A DNA stretch of 64,000 nucleotides from Septoria linicola (Eukaryota; Ascomycota; Dothideomycetes; Mycosphaerellales; Mycosphaerellaceae), in NCBI GenBank assembly GCA_024114885.1, contig CP099425.1:1364001-1428000 (forward strand), in the 5' to 3' direction. Numbering within the stretch: position 1 is the first letter of the stretch; every line of letters starts with the position of its first letter. The notes beneath the pieces are model-generated. The model had not been told where the DNA came from. It worked only from the letters and a program-made list of their open reading frames with translations, and did not search any database. Shown here piece by piece: positions 11,669-22,970 of this stretch. Both the position numbers and the translations under genes were made by a program.

Positions 11669-12145
11669 TCGACTTCAAGTACGACAGGCTCTCTCGAGGT
11701 GGCGACGCATGCTGGTAGCTAGTGGACGTCGCGGCTCTAGAGTCAGGATGTGAGAAGCAGCTTCAGTAGCAGTAGCTGGTTGCCCGGACTCGCAGGAAGA
11801 TTGCCGAGTGCAGAGATGAATTGATGTTGACTTATGTATGTGACAGGGCGGACGAGTCCAGTTTGATTCAGCGCATTTCTGAATGAGTGTCGGATAGATC
11901 ACAGTTGCTCCAAGTGAGGAGATAGCTAGATGGTTCAGGGAACTCTTTACTGTATGTTCGGAACCAACGAGGTGCCGTATCTCGTCACTTCTCAATCACA
12001 ATTCATGGTCTGACCTTGCCGCTGCAAGTGAAGTGAAGAAAAAGACTGGAAGTCACCGGTTACTGCGTCTTGAGCAATTTTAAAACAATATTTCTTCTTC
12101 TGCAACCAACCTTGACGCGGAATACAACAGTACTCAGGAATAAAG
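11669..12145. other. Spacer between the two F-box-like copies
   Basis: No ORF of note. The spacer separates two same-strand paralogues, consistent with an old tandem duplication. Confidence 0.5.
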
Positions 12146-13310
12146 ATGGCGCCCTCATCGGAGCTGTTCTGGACAGCAGACGACTACCAAGCAAAGTACA
12201 ACCTCGCCGAGCTCCAGAAATTGGTCGTCGACCAGCTCAATATCAATATCGTGGACGGCATGGACGAGGACTTCTGCATCAACGCACTTCTCGAGGCCAA
12301 CAAGAAGGACGGCAAATGGACGGGGCCTTTCAGATTCTTGGACCTCCCACCCGAGATGCGCAATCACGTTTATCGCGAGTTACTGAGTATTCCCACTGCT
12401 GGAGCGGGGGGGTGGGCAAGACAAGCGTGGATGTCATCCACAAATTTTGCGGGCGAACAAGCAGATCGAGACGGAAACCACTTCAATACTCTATGGCGAC
12501 AACGTCCGGGAGATATCGATTGTGTGTAGGGACGTGATGGAGCCCGCAGCTCGCGTGAACAGAGTACTGGAGCACATGCTCAACGAATACGCTTGGCGCT
12601 CTCCACTTGCGGAGACCGCAAAGCGCCCGAGATTGCTCGATCAGCATATGCTTCGATTCGAAGAGGTGAATGTCCACCTTCAGCTCAGCATAGAAAGGCT
12701 CTACTCTGGAAATGTCCCCATAGTGGAAGAGCTTTGCATTGCCAGTGGTCGGCGTCTCTGGCAACTGGTTAGCGACCTTGTGGAAAGTGGTAGGCTCAAG
12801 AGGTTCGTGGTCAGCGTTGAACTATTTGGTTTCAAGGATCAACAATTCCCCAGTCCCACCAACAACATGCTGCAGCAAGCATTTTGGCCCCTAAGTCTCC
12901 TCGGGCCCTCACGATCCGTGAGAATGACTGGTGTGCCCAGCGTCGTTCTGGATCATATCAAGACACTCCAGGCGACAAAGGTTCCAGCTTGTGGGGTGGA
13001 CCTCGTCAACTCAGCTGTATACCTTGAACAGGGCCTGGCACGGTGCTTGGAGCGCATGGAAGTCACGCAGCATCGCAAGACTGCTGACAGTGTCGAACTC
13101 GCCAACAGAGTTCGAGAACTTCTGTGGATTGACTCTGCCTTCGTTACAGCGGTCTTGATCGAGAAAGTCATCCGGGCAATCACGGATATGGAGACGCTAC
13201 TGGAAAGCCCTGAAATAGTTGAGCACGATAGCAATTGGGAGGAGTGGATCAGCAGACGACACACGCGTAGCGAGAGAAAGCAGCTGATCGAGGGACACTT
13301 GCTGGCTTGA
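12146..13310 (+). pseudogene. F-box-like family protein, copy B, frameshifted at a G7 run
   Basis: The N-terminal half (from 12146) carries FRFLDLPPEMRNHVYRELL, and the C-terminal half (to 13310) carries RANKQIETETTSILYGDN and the rest of the family. The halves lie in different frames. The switch falls at a run of seven G (12406-12412): with one G fewer the two parts form one continuous reading of about 387 residues. An intron explanation fails, because the available GT-AG pair (12412-12464) would remove the conserved NKQ motif and give the wrong frame. The gene is similar to copy A along its length; for example both have an FWP/LWP segment followed by GVP. It is either a real pseudogene or a homopolymer sequencing error, and sequence alone cannot decide. 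Function unknown. Confidence 0.55.
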
Positions 13311-14234
13311 GTAGGTCATGGTCTTTGGGCTAAGAGCAAGAGCAGATGGACTTAGTCGCTGATCTGAAATCACCTGTTCGTCCATGCGAGCTGTTGAGAT
13401 GAACACATTGGTGCTTGTCCTACTTTTCATGCTAAAACAGCACTGCATGAGCAGGAATGTGGCCTTTACATGCGGATATGTATGGCTTCCGAACGTAGAC
13501 GAACAAGTTCCGTTGCTACCTCGCCAGCTTTCTCGTTGTGCAAGCTCTTATGTGTTCCATCTCCAATTTCTTTCGAGGCTTCCAGTCGTGGTGATGTGCG
13601 CATTCCATGATCCGGTATAGCCTGTGGCATCTGGCTAAAGTCTCGTCCGTCAGACACTCTTAAGCTTGCCGCAGCAGTCAAGCTGAGGTGGTAAGCACAT
13701 GGCATATACGATCGACGTCAAGGCTGCTCTGGTCGATGTTGGTCTAGGGACTGCCCTATCGAAGCCGCGAAATCGAGGTGACACGGCCGACGGCTCTTCT
13801 GCCTAGACCACGACTGCCGCATGGACCTGCCTGTTTGAGCACTACCTCCACCTCATCGTGAGGGGCATCTCTGGCTCAACATGCATTTTGTAAGACTTGA
13901 TCGATAGTACGATGTCGTGGCAGATACAGCTGTCCCACTCAAGCAGTTAGATTCTGTCCTTCAGCTTCCCGAGCTGTATTTCGTGCTTTATCTTTGCCCA
14001 GAGGACTGTAAGTGCCTGGAGAACAGCTACGGCTGACCTAGCTTGACCCACACAGAAGGCCTCGAGGGATTTGAGGTTTACGGTACACTAGTGTTGTACT
14101 GTTCTCTCTTATCTTAACGACCTGCTACTTTTCACTGCTTAGACTTAGCTCTTTACATCTTGACAATCACAGACACACCATCACCTGCCCAAAATCACGG
14201 AGGTTGAATCACCACGCTCGAACACGCTCGCACA
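13311..14234. other. Intergenic; promoter side of the amine oxidase gene
   Basis: No gene is recognised. The last 100 bases before 14235 are C/A-rich with CACA and ATCAC motifs, typical of a fungal 5' leader. Confidence 0.5.
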
Positions 14235-16548
14235 ATGGCTACAGAGTCGGTGGCGACCTCGCTGCCTGTGAGGTCTGGCAAGCAGAGGGTTGAATCACAT
14301 CCATTGGCACCGGTGCACAGCGATGAGATCAAGAATGCTGTCGAGTTGGTCCGAGCACAATGGCCAGAAGGGACAGACTTACACTTCAAGGCCATCACAC
14401 TGCAAGAACCAGCCAAGGCTGAGATGGTGCCGTATCTCGAAGCAGAATTTAGCGGAGCCCAGAGGCCAAGTATCGATCGAAGAATCTTCTTGACTTACTA
14501 TCTGAGGAGGACGGTAAATTGATCGGTAGCTCCAGTGTGCTGTCGAAGTGCTGACAACCATGCAGAACAATTTTCACGAAGCTGTGGCGAACTTGAGCAC
14601 ACAGACCCTCGAGTTCAATGCACGATTAGGGCCCAACATGCACGCTCCTGGCGACGGCGAGGAGATTGAAGCCATGGAACGAATTGCACTGGAAGACGAA
14701 GGCGTCCAGGCCGAGCTAGCCAAGCTCAAGTTGCCAGAAGGTGCCAAAGTTGTGGTCGATCCCTGGATCTATGGTGCAGACGGTGTTGACGACGATGAGA
14801 GGATGTGGCAATGCTTCCTCTACATGAGAGATCCAAAGAACTCTGATGAGGCCGATTCCTGCCACTACGCCTTCCCGCTAACAGTCTCGCCTGTCATTTC
14901 CACCATTAGCATGAAAGTCATCCGGATCGACATCATGCCTACCGGCAAAGACAACACAGTGAAAGAGCCCAAGACATACAAGGCGGTTCCAGCGAACGAA
15001 TATCTGCCCGAGTACCAAAAGCTACGGACAGACTTGAAGCCACTCCAAGTCCTCCAACCAGAAGGAGCGAGCTTTACTGTTGAAGAGCAGGGCACGAGCA
15101 ATGTTATCCAATGGCAGAAGTGGCAGTTCCGTGTTGGATTCAATCAGCGTGAGGGCATGGTCATCCACGATGTACGGTACGAGGGCCGGAACTTGTTCTA
15201 TCGTCTGTCACTATCAGACATGAACATTCCCTATGCCGATCCGAGAAATCCATTCCACAGGAAGTCTGCATTTGATCTAGGCGACGCTGTTAGTGTCTCA
15301 GTGAACATAACCCATCATGTCTGGCACAGTTGCTGACTTGTGTCCAATAATTCTAGGGTGCCGGAATCATGGCCAACGACTTGAAGCTTGGATGTGACTG
15401 TCTTGGTAGCATTCACTATCTGTCGTCAACCCTTGCAGACGACAAGGGAAACCCACTCGATATGCCGAACGTGATCTGCATTCACGAACAAGATGGCGGT
15501 ATTGGCTGGAAGCACACCAACTACCGTACTGGTCGTGCAGCTGTCGTTCGCAATCGCGAATTGGTCATCCAGTCTATCATCACTGTGTAAGTTCTCATTT
15601 TTATGACCCAAGACCACTCTGAGGACTGACCAGTACGCAGTGCCAACTACGAGTACATCATGGCCTTCATGTTCAACCAAGCTGGTGAGCTTGCGTACGA
15701 AGTCCGCGCTACTGGCATTCTTTCGACACAACCCATCGATGAAGGACTTGAAGTGCCGTGGGGTACAGTGGTACACCCTGGTGTGCTTGCTACTCACCAT
15801 CAGCACATCTTCTCGCTGCGTGTGGACCCTATGATCGATGGATATCGAAACCGCCTGGTCTACGACGAGGCTCTCCCAATGCCAAGAAGTGACTTCAACC
15901 CACACGGAACTGGTTACTTCGCAAAGGAGACAATTGTTGAGCAGAGTGGTGGCTACGACATTGACTACTCTGCCAACCGCACCTTCAAGATCCAAAATGT
16001 GAACAAGCGCAATCCAGTCAATGGCAAGCCTGTGGCATACAAGATCCATGCACCACCGTTCCAGAAGATCCTAGCCGACGAGGACTCTTTCAACCATAAG
16101 AGAGCAGAGTTCTCCGATCACAATATCTATGCCACCAAGTACCGCGACGATGAGCTATATGCTGGAGGCAAATATACCAATCAATCTCGAGGAGGTACCG
16201 GCGTGCGAGCTTGGGCCAACCGCAAGGACAATATCGTAGATGACGATCTTGTCGTCTTTGTACAGTTCGGCATCAACCATGTAAGCTTTGAGGTCCTGTC
16301 GATGATGATGCATGCAATCCATACTGACTTGGATGTTATAGATACCTCGCATTGAAGACTTCCCTGTGATGCCCTGCGAAGTGATCAAAGTGGCGCTCAA
16401 GCCTGTGAACTTCTTCGACAAGAACCCAGCCCTGGATGTGCCTCCAAGCACGCAGGAGTTCAACAAGAGCGTCTTGCTCGGCAACGACCAAAGCAAGTCT
16501 GAGACGACATGCTGCGCTACAGATAACAAGACCAACAGTAAGCTCTAG
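14235..16548 (+). CDS. Peroxisomal copper amine oxidase (TPQ-dependent)
   Basis: This enzyme oxidises primary amines to aldehydes with release of NH3 and H2O2. Five exons (14235-14513, 14566-15288, 15357-15586, 15641-16280, 16342-16548) with GT-AG introns of 52, 68, 54 and 61 bp give about 692 residues, the normal family length. The cofactor motif ANYEY is present; Tyr414 is the expected precursor of topaquinone. The HQH copper-ligand pair follows at about residues 464-466, close to the spacing known for the Hansenula enzyme. The third His would lie in the C-terminal third. The protein ends in SKL, a canonical PTS1 signal, so peroxisomal import is expected. N2/N3 domains occupy residues 1-210 and the large catalytic beta-sandwich the remainder. 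It has no obvious partner next to it. Confidence is high. Confidence 0.95.
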
Positions 16549-19303
16549 AATGCCGACATATCTCCAGCCATTGTATAAGCGAATGAAAGCATATTCAACA
16601 ATCTAAGTCGACTGCCGGTGATATTCTAATGACATGTACATGACGTGCGGCGAAACTACTGCATGCACGCAATCGCGAGACTTTCGATCGCAACCCATTC
16701 GAGGCGCGCAGGAACGTCCACGTATAGCGCAGGAGAAGGCATGCGCGTGCGTTGCATTTGCGGTGGTCAGCGAAACATCGTTGGTCACAGTCCAAAGGGC
16801 GGTAAGCACACTTTCAAGTTACTGGGCGCCACATAACTGCATAACAGAACCCTTTCATTTTAGCTGAACCTTACCACACACCTTCCAGTAATGCCCTCTT
16901 TGGGAATACTGCCTTACCGGCCACGGTCCTGCCGGCCGACGCAAAAGGCGTTGTGAACTCGTGGGGAGGCATAGCTAACTGGTGATCAATCCGGGCCTTG
17001 AGCCTGCAGCATATGACATCGACCGCCATGGGTTGCACCGAGCGACGTGCATCGGCTTGGACCCAATTGCCTGGATGCGGACTATGTGCCGCATGCTCAG
17101 GCACAATGACATGCGCGGTGAGGTTCAGGACACGTCAAGATTGTGATCGAATCTCGGGTTCTGAATATGCTTCAATGATAGTCGCTGTCGGTAGCGAAGT
17201 GCCGCCTTCTGGTATATCGCCCTCGTTATGCCGAAATGTTCGAGTCAGTAGTTGCTGTGTCCCCAATCCATAGACCCTTTCTCCCACTTGTGACAGCTCG
17301 TGGTACACTTCTTGTAGAAGTGGTGGCGACGCGGGATGCGAGTGTGCTCCATGAGTCAGTGCCAACACCTCTTTCCGTGCGAGGCTGGATCTCCTGTGGT
17401 ATGAATACGGCTGAGGTCAGCATAGTGTGCTCTGGAACCAAGACTCACATACGCAACACTCGAGGCGCCCTCACTCACATGATGCCTGCCATCGACCACA
17501 TGTCCGATGGTCGTCGTGCGCATTGGCACATCTGCAGGACATCGGGCTGTTTCTTGATGCCAAATAACATCGATAGACCTTGATCTTGTGCACGTCCAAT
17601 TGGATTTCGAGCTCGCGCATGCCGTGCTTTTGCATCCGTTGGTCTCCGCAAGGTCATTTCTAAACGGATGGCACTCCGTCGCAGCGTGTCGATGGCTCGC
17701 ATGCATTGAAATCTTGTTGTGACAACTTAGGTGATAGGGCACTTGTTTGCCGCCTCGGTTGTCGAATTCCGGCGGGTAAACTCTGCTTTTTGATCATCCT
17801 ACATCGCCGTCTGGTCACCAGCTGTACATTCTCATCAAGCACTATCACACCGAACAGCATGTTCGCTGTAATTGAATTGCGCCTGTCCTGGGTGGATGTC
17901 GGCAGACATAAAAACTGCGAAAGCCGGGAATAGGCGATTGGCTTCTTGTTTCGCATTGTGCTAGATTTGGATGTCGCTGTTGACGTTCGAAACCCGGTCT
18001 TCTGTGCCGTTTATCGGCACGCTACCGCAGGTTTGCGTCTGTTGTAGCACCTGAACGGGACCGGATCTCTGGGTCGCGTTGGAGATGATCTGGATCCTTC
18101 CTTTGACACTTGACTTCCTCCACCTCTTGACTCCATCGACAGGCTCGAGATGCGCACCTCTTCTCCTGGCTGATGGCGTTTGAAGGCGCACAGTGAGCAT
18201 TGGACCAACCACGCGGCACTCCGCACATTGTATGCACGACATCGCGAGCCTGTCACATTACCGCCACAAAAGGCGCGAAAGTGTAAAATTGGTGATACAG
18301 GATGAATGCTCGGGCCTTGATTGTGGAGAAGACGTGGGATGTCCTCTGGAGATCTCAGCCCTTGCTGCGCAACTGGATGTCATGATTGTCAGCAGCTCGG
18401 TTGCCATCATCCCTCGTGCTTATGTGATGGCCGCGAATCGAGCCGCGTTGGGCTTCATCTTGCGCCTGATCACATCGGTACGCCGAAAGGCCTCGCCTTG
18501 TGGTGAGTGAGACGAGCATCGAGAGCAGATGTTTGCTCCACGCTCGTACCATTGAAGAGGCTCAAACGCAGAAGCATGCAGCAGCAGGGATCCTGCGGTA
18601 GATGGCATGCACGTCTCCCTCGGCAGAAAGCGAGCCTGTTGCCAACAAAAGCAGCCAGAGCAATGAACGCCACCTTTCGAAGCGGTATACCGAAGCTTAC
18701 GGCACCATCGCCGCCTGAGAGGATCCAGACGGCTTCCAATCCTCCACGACTTGACCGTTGTTCTTAGCTGCCTTTGAAAGCACTGGCGATCTATCGCATC
18801 GCACGACGCCCGGTTTCCCATCTAGCCTGACTCGTACCTACCCTGGTCAATTAACTCCACCTCTGGAGCTCCATGTGCTCTTCTGCCTCCCGCATCTGAT
18901 TTAGTGGCCTTCCACTTGATATTACCTGCACGTCGTGGACCCTGTGAGCGGAGCCAGTTTCACTGCGCTTCTCGATGACAGGTTTATGGACTCAAGACTC
19001 TGTTCGATAGCCGTCTAAGAGCTACCAGCACCGCCTACGACGGGTTTAAGCAAAGCTCATTGGAGCTCGCCTTCATGCCTCCGTCATATGGGGCTTTGAC
19101 TACAATTGATCTCACAAACTCTAATTGTCACAGTATAGAGTGCCAGACTTAGGCTCTTGCTGGGAGCAGGAAGGGTGCTGCATGGGACTAGGATTAGCAG
19201 TACGATTTCGGAGGAACCCACCGCGATTCTACCTAAGATCCTGCCGCTACCCACATACCCATATCCTCTCTGTCCTCCCCGCGGATCAACCTTCGCCTAA
19301 GCA
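16549..19303. other. 2.75 kb region without a recognisable gene
   Basis: Many short ORFs occur on both strands and none joins into a recognisable protein. The region is not AT-rich in the way heavily RIP-mutated DNA is. Minus-strand fragments (for example 17475-17702 and 18420-18821) contain a few protein-like segments that could be remains of a degraded gene, but I could not assign a family. The last part (about 19100-19303) is the 5' leader of the Zn2Cys6 gene. Confidence 0.45.
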
Positions 19304-21028
19304 ATGGCTATCACCACATTGACACCACCTGAGTCTATAAATTTCGAGCTCAACAACGAACGCAGGAAGAGCATTGCTTCGTGCTCCCAATATACAACAT
19401 ACTCATCATCGAATCCTTCGCCCGAACTTACAAGCCCGACGTATTCGGCTTACTCAAAGGATGCTATCATCACTCGAGCAAGCAATAGTGTGGCAGACTC
19501 GCCACCTCATGTACAGCCTAAGCTAGAAGAGTTTGAGGATGGTGCGGGCACATTGAGCAAGCTGGACCAACTCGAGGATGCGAAGATATCCACTACCCTC
19601 CCTCGTAAACGTGGGCGACCCAGGAAACATCCTATAGTTGAGCAGAAGAAGTCTGCGCATGCAAGATCGAAAACAGGATGTGGTACCTGCAGGCGGCGGA
19701 AGAAGAAATGCGACGAAGCGCGTCCTTCGTGTCAGAATTGCGAGAAGAACAACGTGATATGCTCCGGATACGATGAGAAGAAGATTTGGAGGAGTGGGAA
19801 GCAGAAAGCGATGGAAGTTCGGCAGCCAGCACCCATACCGTCACTGCCCCAGGCATACGCTGGCGTTGACACAACCATGGATTACAAGTTTCTCGAATAC
19901 TTTACCAATCGTTTGGCCACAGTTTTGTCCGTGACGGACAATTACAATCCCTTCGAGAAGGTTATCGTACCCATGGCCATGGATCACGAAGGCCTGATGG
20001 CCAGTCTGCTCTACCTCTCGGGTAGCTGCATGGTTGTCAATGCGAGCGAGCCTTCGGAAGAGATGTTGTCGCGACAAGCCCATCACAACTCAAAAGCCAT
20101 GATGGTGCTCAACGAGAGCCTCGTGCAACTTCAACTCGGTGAGCCGAAAGTCATCAACGCTGCCAGGCCGACAGAGGGAGATCCTTCGATTGCAGCAACG
20201 TTACTATTGTGTTTGCAAACAGTTTGCGGAGGAACTTTGAACGGAATGTGGCGGCACCATGTGCAAGCGATGAAAGTCTTGTTGTCTCACGAGTCTAGCA
20301 CATTTCTCGACGTTCGATTTCGAAGATTCGTTCTCGAGTTCCTACTTTACCACGACTACTCCAGCTCAGTCACTTCGTTGACGAACCCGCTTGATCACCA
20401 TAGTATACAACTCATGGAAGATCTCCGTTCGCCAGAAATGGCGCAGCCTGAAGCAGCCACATTGCTCGGCGTTATGGACGGACTGTTTGAATTCATTTCG
20501 CGCATACGCTTCCTTCGAGACGAAATTCGTCAGAAACGACACCAAGGCATCATGGGTGGGAATTATGGCTCGGCCTGGCTTCTTCAAGAGGAATTATCGA
20601 AGTGGCAATGCCTCTACCCGCAAGGCACACCGCGCTATTGGGCAAGCTTGCTTTACCGGCAATGCGTCTTCCTCTACTTGCATCGCACCATCCGAGAATC
20701 TAAACCTTGCCTACAATTCAAGCGTGGCGTCGATCAAGGTTTGGAGTACCTGCGACAGCTTCCCCTGGACCACGACGACGACGCTACACAGAGTATCCTG
20801 CTTATGCCCCTGTTCCTTCTTGGGTGTTCAGCTTTTGAGCCTGAGCAGAGACCTGAAATCACACAAGCCTTCGAAGGGCTGCAGAAGTGGAGCACTCTTG
20901 GCAACATCAGATATGCCAAAGTCATTGTTGAGGAGATTTGGGTGATGATGGACAATGGAAGAGCAGAAGAGACTTGGGATTGGGAGAGCATCATTGCGCG
21001 ACGGGGCTGGGATTTCTTGATCACGTAG
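19304..21028 (+). CDS. Zn(II)2Cys6 transcription factor with fungal-specific regulatory domain
   Basis: This is a nuclear DNA-binding regulator of 574 residues in a single open frame. The zinc cluster has perfect spacing: Cys126, 129, 136, 143, 146 and 153 (C-X2-C-X6-C-X6-C-X2-C-X6-C), with the basic RRRKKK segment inside it. A few residues before it (near 100-110) is a KRGRPRKHP stretch like an AT-hook, which may add minor-groove binding. The rest (about 190-570) is alpha-helical and fits the fungal-specific transcription factor domain 2 (DUF3468-type), with segments such as ATLLLCLQTVCGG and YRQCVFLYLHRTI. The protein ends GWDFLIT. Its targets are unknown. No biosynthetic gene cluster surrounds it, so it is not obviously a pathway-specific regulator. 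Confidence 0.92.
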   Translation: MAITTLTPPESINFELNNERRKSIASCSQYTTYSSSNPSPELTSPTYSAYSKDAIITRASNSVADSPPHVQPKLEEFEDGAGTLSKLDQLEDAKISTTLPRKRGRPRKHPIVEQKKSAHARSKTGCGTCRRRKKKCDEARPSCQNCEKNNVICSGYDEKKIWRSGKQKAMEVRQPAPIPSLPQAYAGVDTTMDYKFLEYFTNRLATVLSVTDNYNPFEKVIVPMAMDHEGLMASLLYLSGSCMVVNASEPSEEMLSRQAHHNSKAMMVLNESLVQLQLGEPKVINAARPTEGDPSIAATLLLCLQTVCGGTLNGMWRHHVQAMKVLLSHESSTFLDVRFRRFVLEFLLYHDYSSSVTSLTNPLDHHSIQLMEDLRSPEMAQPEAATLLGVMDGLFEFISRIRFLRDEIRQKRHQGIMGGNYGSAWLLQEELSKWQCLYPQGTPRYWASLLYRQCVFLYLHRTIRESKPCLQFKRGVDQGLEYLRQLPLDHDDDATQSILLMPLFLLGCSAFEPEQRPEITQAFEGLQKWSTLGNIRYAKVIVEEIWVMMDNGRAEETWDWESIIARRGWDFLIT

Positions 21029-22970
21029 CAAGCGAGTCGAGTCGAGCCAGGCAGCATTTTCGATAATGCTCAGGCCAGGCCGGGTCGGCACTGGTTCGTC
21101 ATCGACGACACTTTAGTGTGTATTTTGGTTTCCTATCGCATGGGAGGACTTCTGGCATCACCTGGACTTTTGATGCACAAAAAGTACGACAGTTCAAAGA
21201 GACTCGACAAGGACAACCACCGTGGGCTCCCAGTCGGAGGCGGCGCACAGTCAACGACACAGAAGTCAGATTAGGAGGACGGCACCAGACAGCACTTGAC
21301 CTTTATTCTTTAAATTTGGCATGGCGAGGACACGGAATGGGCATGATGACAGGATGATACGAGCATGATCTTCTTCGTTGCATATGTTGTATTGGTGTGA
21401 ATGATGTGGGTAGCGAGGTGATGGGAAAGAGGACTGAGGTCGCATTCAATTGCAGCGATGATACCAGCTCAGTGATCTGAGCCTGGGAGGTCCGATTGCT
21501 TTACAGGTCGGCTGCGGCAATGCTGTGTCAAGTTATTTCACTTGTATAGATGTATTGGCTAATGGTGCAGATCATATTTGAGAGTCCTACCATTGTCACT
21601 ACACGCGCACTCAGTTCTTGCTAAAGCAGCAAAAGCACTCTGTCTCCTGCATCGTGCCGTGTCTGTCACAGCTCCATTTGGAAGGACTCCTGACTCGATG
21701 GAGACACTACTATCACAACTCTTCCTGACTCGATGGAGACACTACTATCACAACTTCTATTACCATTGGGCTGCGATCACCACAGCTCGCGTCTTTGCCA
21801 TCATCGGGCAGCCAGCTCGAATTGCCAGAACAAATCACAGACCACAACAATCAGCAAAATCTGCAGCTTTCGGTCGCGAAGTTGTGACTGTTCTGTACTA
21901 CGTCCTACCCGCGTGTAAAGCAGTCACAGCATCTCTGTCTGGGACAGCCACCATATGTGTGCGACTGATGAGCATCAGCCTTGCTTCCAGACTGCTGACC
22001 GGCGGCTGCTCGCATGTTCGCCCGACTGCATCCGGTGATCCATGCATAGCAGGGATGTGGAGTGTTCGGCTGGAGAGCTGAAGGCCGTGAGGTTGTACAA
22101 TTTGTTGGGATGGCGATTGAACAAGTAGAGCAGTTCTTCTAGCAATGTGAGGATACCACCAATGCTGCGTTGCGACGGCAGCCCTGGATTCGTCTTCACA
22201 GTTCTCGAAGCTAGGCCATCGTCCTCGGAGTCGTAGTCGTTACTGGTGAGAGTGTTTCTCGCTCACGAAACGCAAATCGTGCTGTGGATGACCTCACCCT
22301 GCATATCACACATGGCGCTGGTTGGGATAACTTGGAGTCTGCTCTGAATCAGAATGGCAGTCTGCAACCACCCAGCTGACTGACTTGTCGTCTCGTCGAC
22401 TTTTCCCGCCGTACTTCTCTCGTGCCCACATCCAGATTGCAAGGACGGACGACGACAGTGCTGTCTGATCTTCAACGAACCGAGCCGGCCGGTGAGATAT
22501 TGCGACGTCCAGCCCCCTCCATTTGGGGCAACGAGGAGTGACGACAGCAAGCAAGCAAGCGTGCCGCCGATTTGATACCACTTTCTGGACGTCCGTGGTG
22601 CCTGCTTGCGACTGCAGTCTTCACACACGATCTGCGTCGCAAGTGCTTCCCGGTAGCAGCTGAAGGACTTCTCCTTGTCTCGACATTCGGTGTCGTCGCA
22701 AGATTGTGTGGACATCCTCCGGCCACCGTCGCTCGCTCGCTCGCTTGCTCGTTTGCAGACTTAGTACAGGTCAGCTGAGGCGCAGCATACCGTCCGGTGT
22801 GCAGTCTGGTCGCACAGAAACATCACAGCCTGATCAGTCTTCCCTCTGCGCATCCTACTTTATCCCTCGGTTTGCGACTCCTTCAGACACTCGGCGGTTG
22901 TCACCTCACCTGCGACTGAAAATCACCACCACGACTTGTCCACGACTGGGGTCAGTCATATCCAGGCAGC
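21029..22970. other. 1.9 kb intergenic region
   Basis: No gene is accepted. It contains a 35 bp direct duplication (listed separately) and a minus-strand ORF at 22263-22715 (150 residues, six Cys, no family) that I do not trust. The last 300 bases are probably the long promoter and leader of the DUF3824 gene. Confidence 0.45.
21688..21757. repeat. 35 bp direct tandem duplication
   Basis: The unit starts TCCTGACTCGATGGAGACAC and occurs twice head to tail, at 21688-21722 and 21723-21757. The copies differ only at the very end, so the duplication is recent. Confidence 0.9.

Noticed and set aside
12412..12464. Possible GT-AG intron explaining the frame change in copy B
   Set aside because: Removing it deletes the conserved NKQ motif and does not bring the downstream family frame into register.
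18420..18821. Minus-strand fragment with WYERGAN, faintly like a ketoreductase motif of fungal polyketide synthases
   Set aside because: The match is a few residues long and no flanking polyketide synthase motif could be found in any frame.
22263..22715. Cys-containing 150-residue ORF on the minus strand
   Set aside because: No signal peptide or domain. It is overlapped by two other ORFs on the same strand, and it sits in what is probably the DUF3824 promoter.
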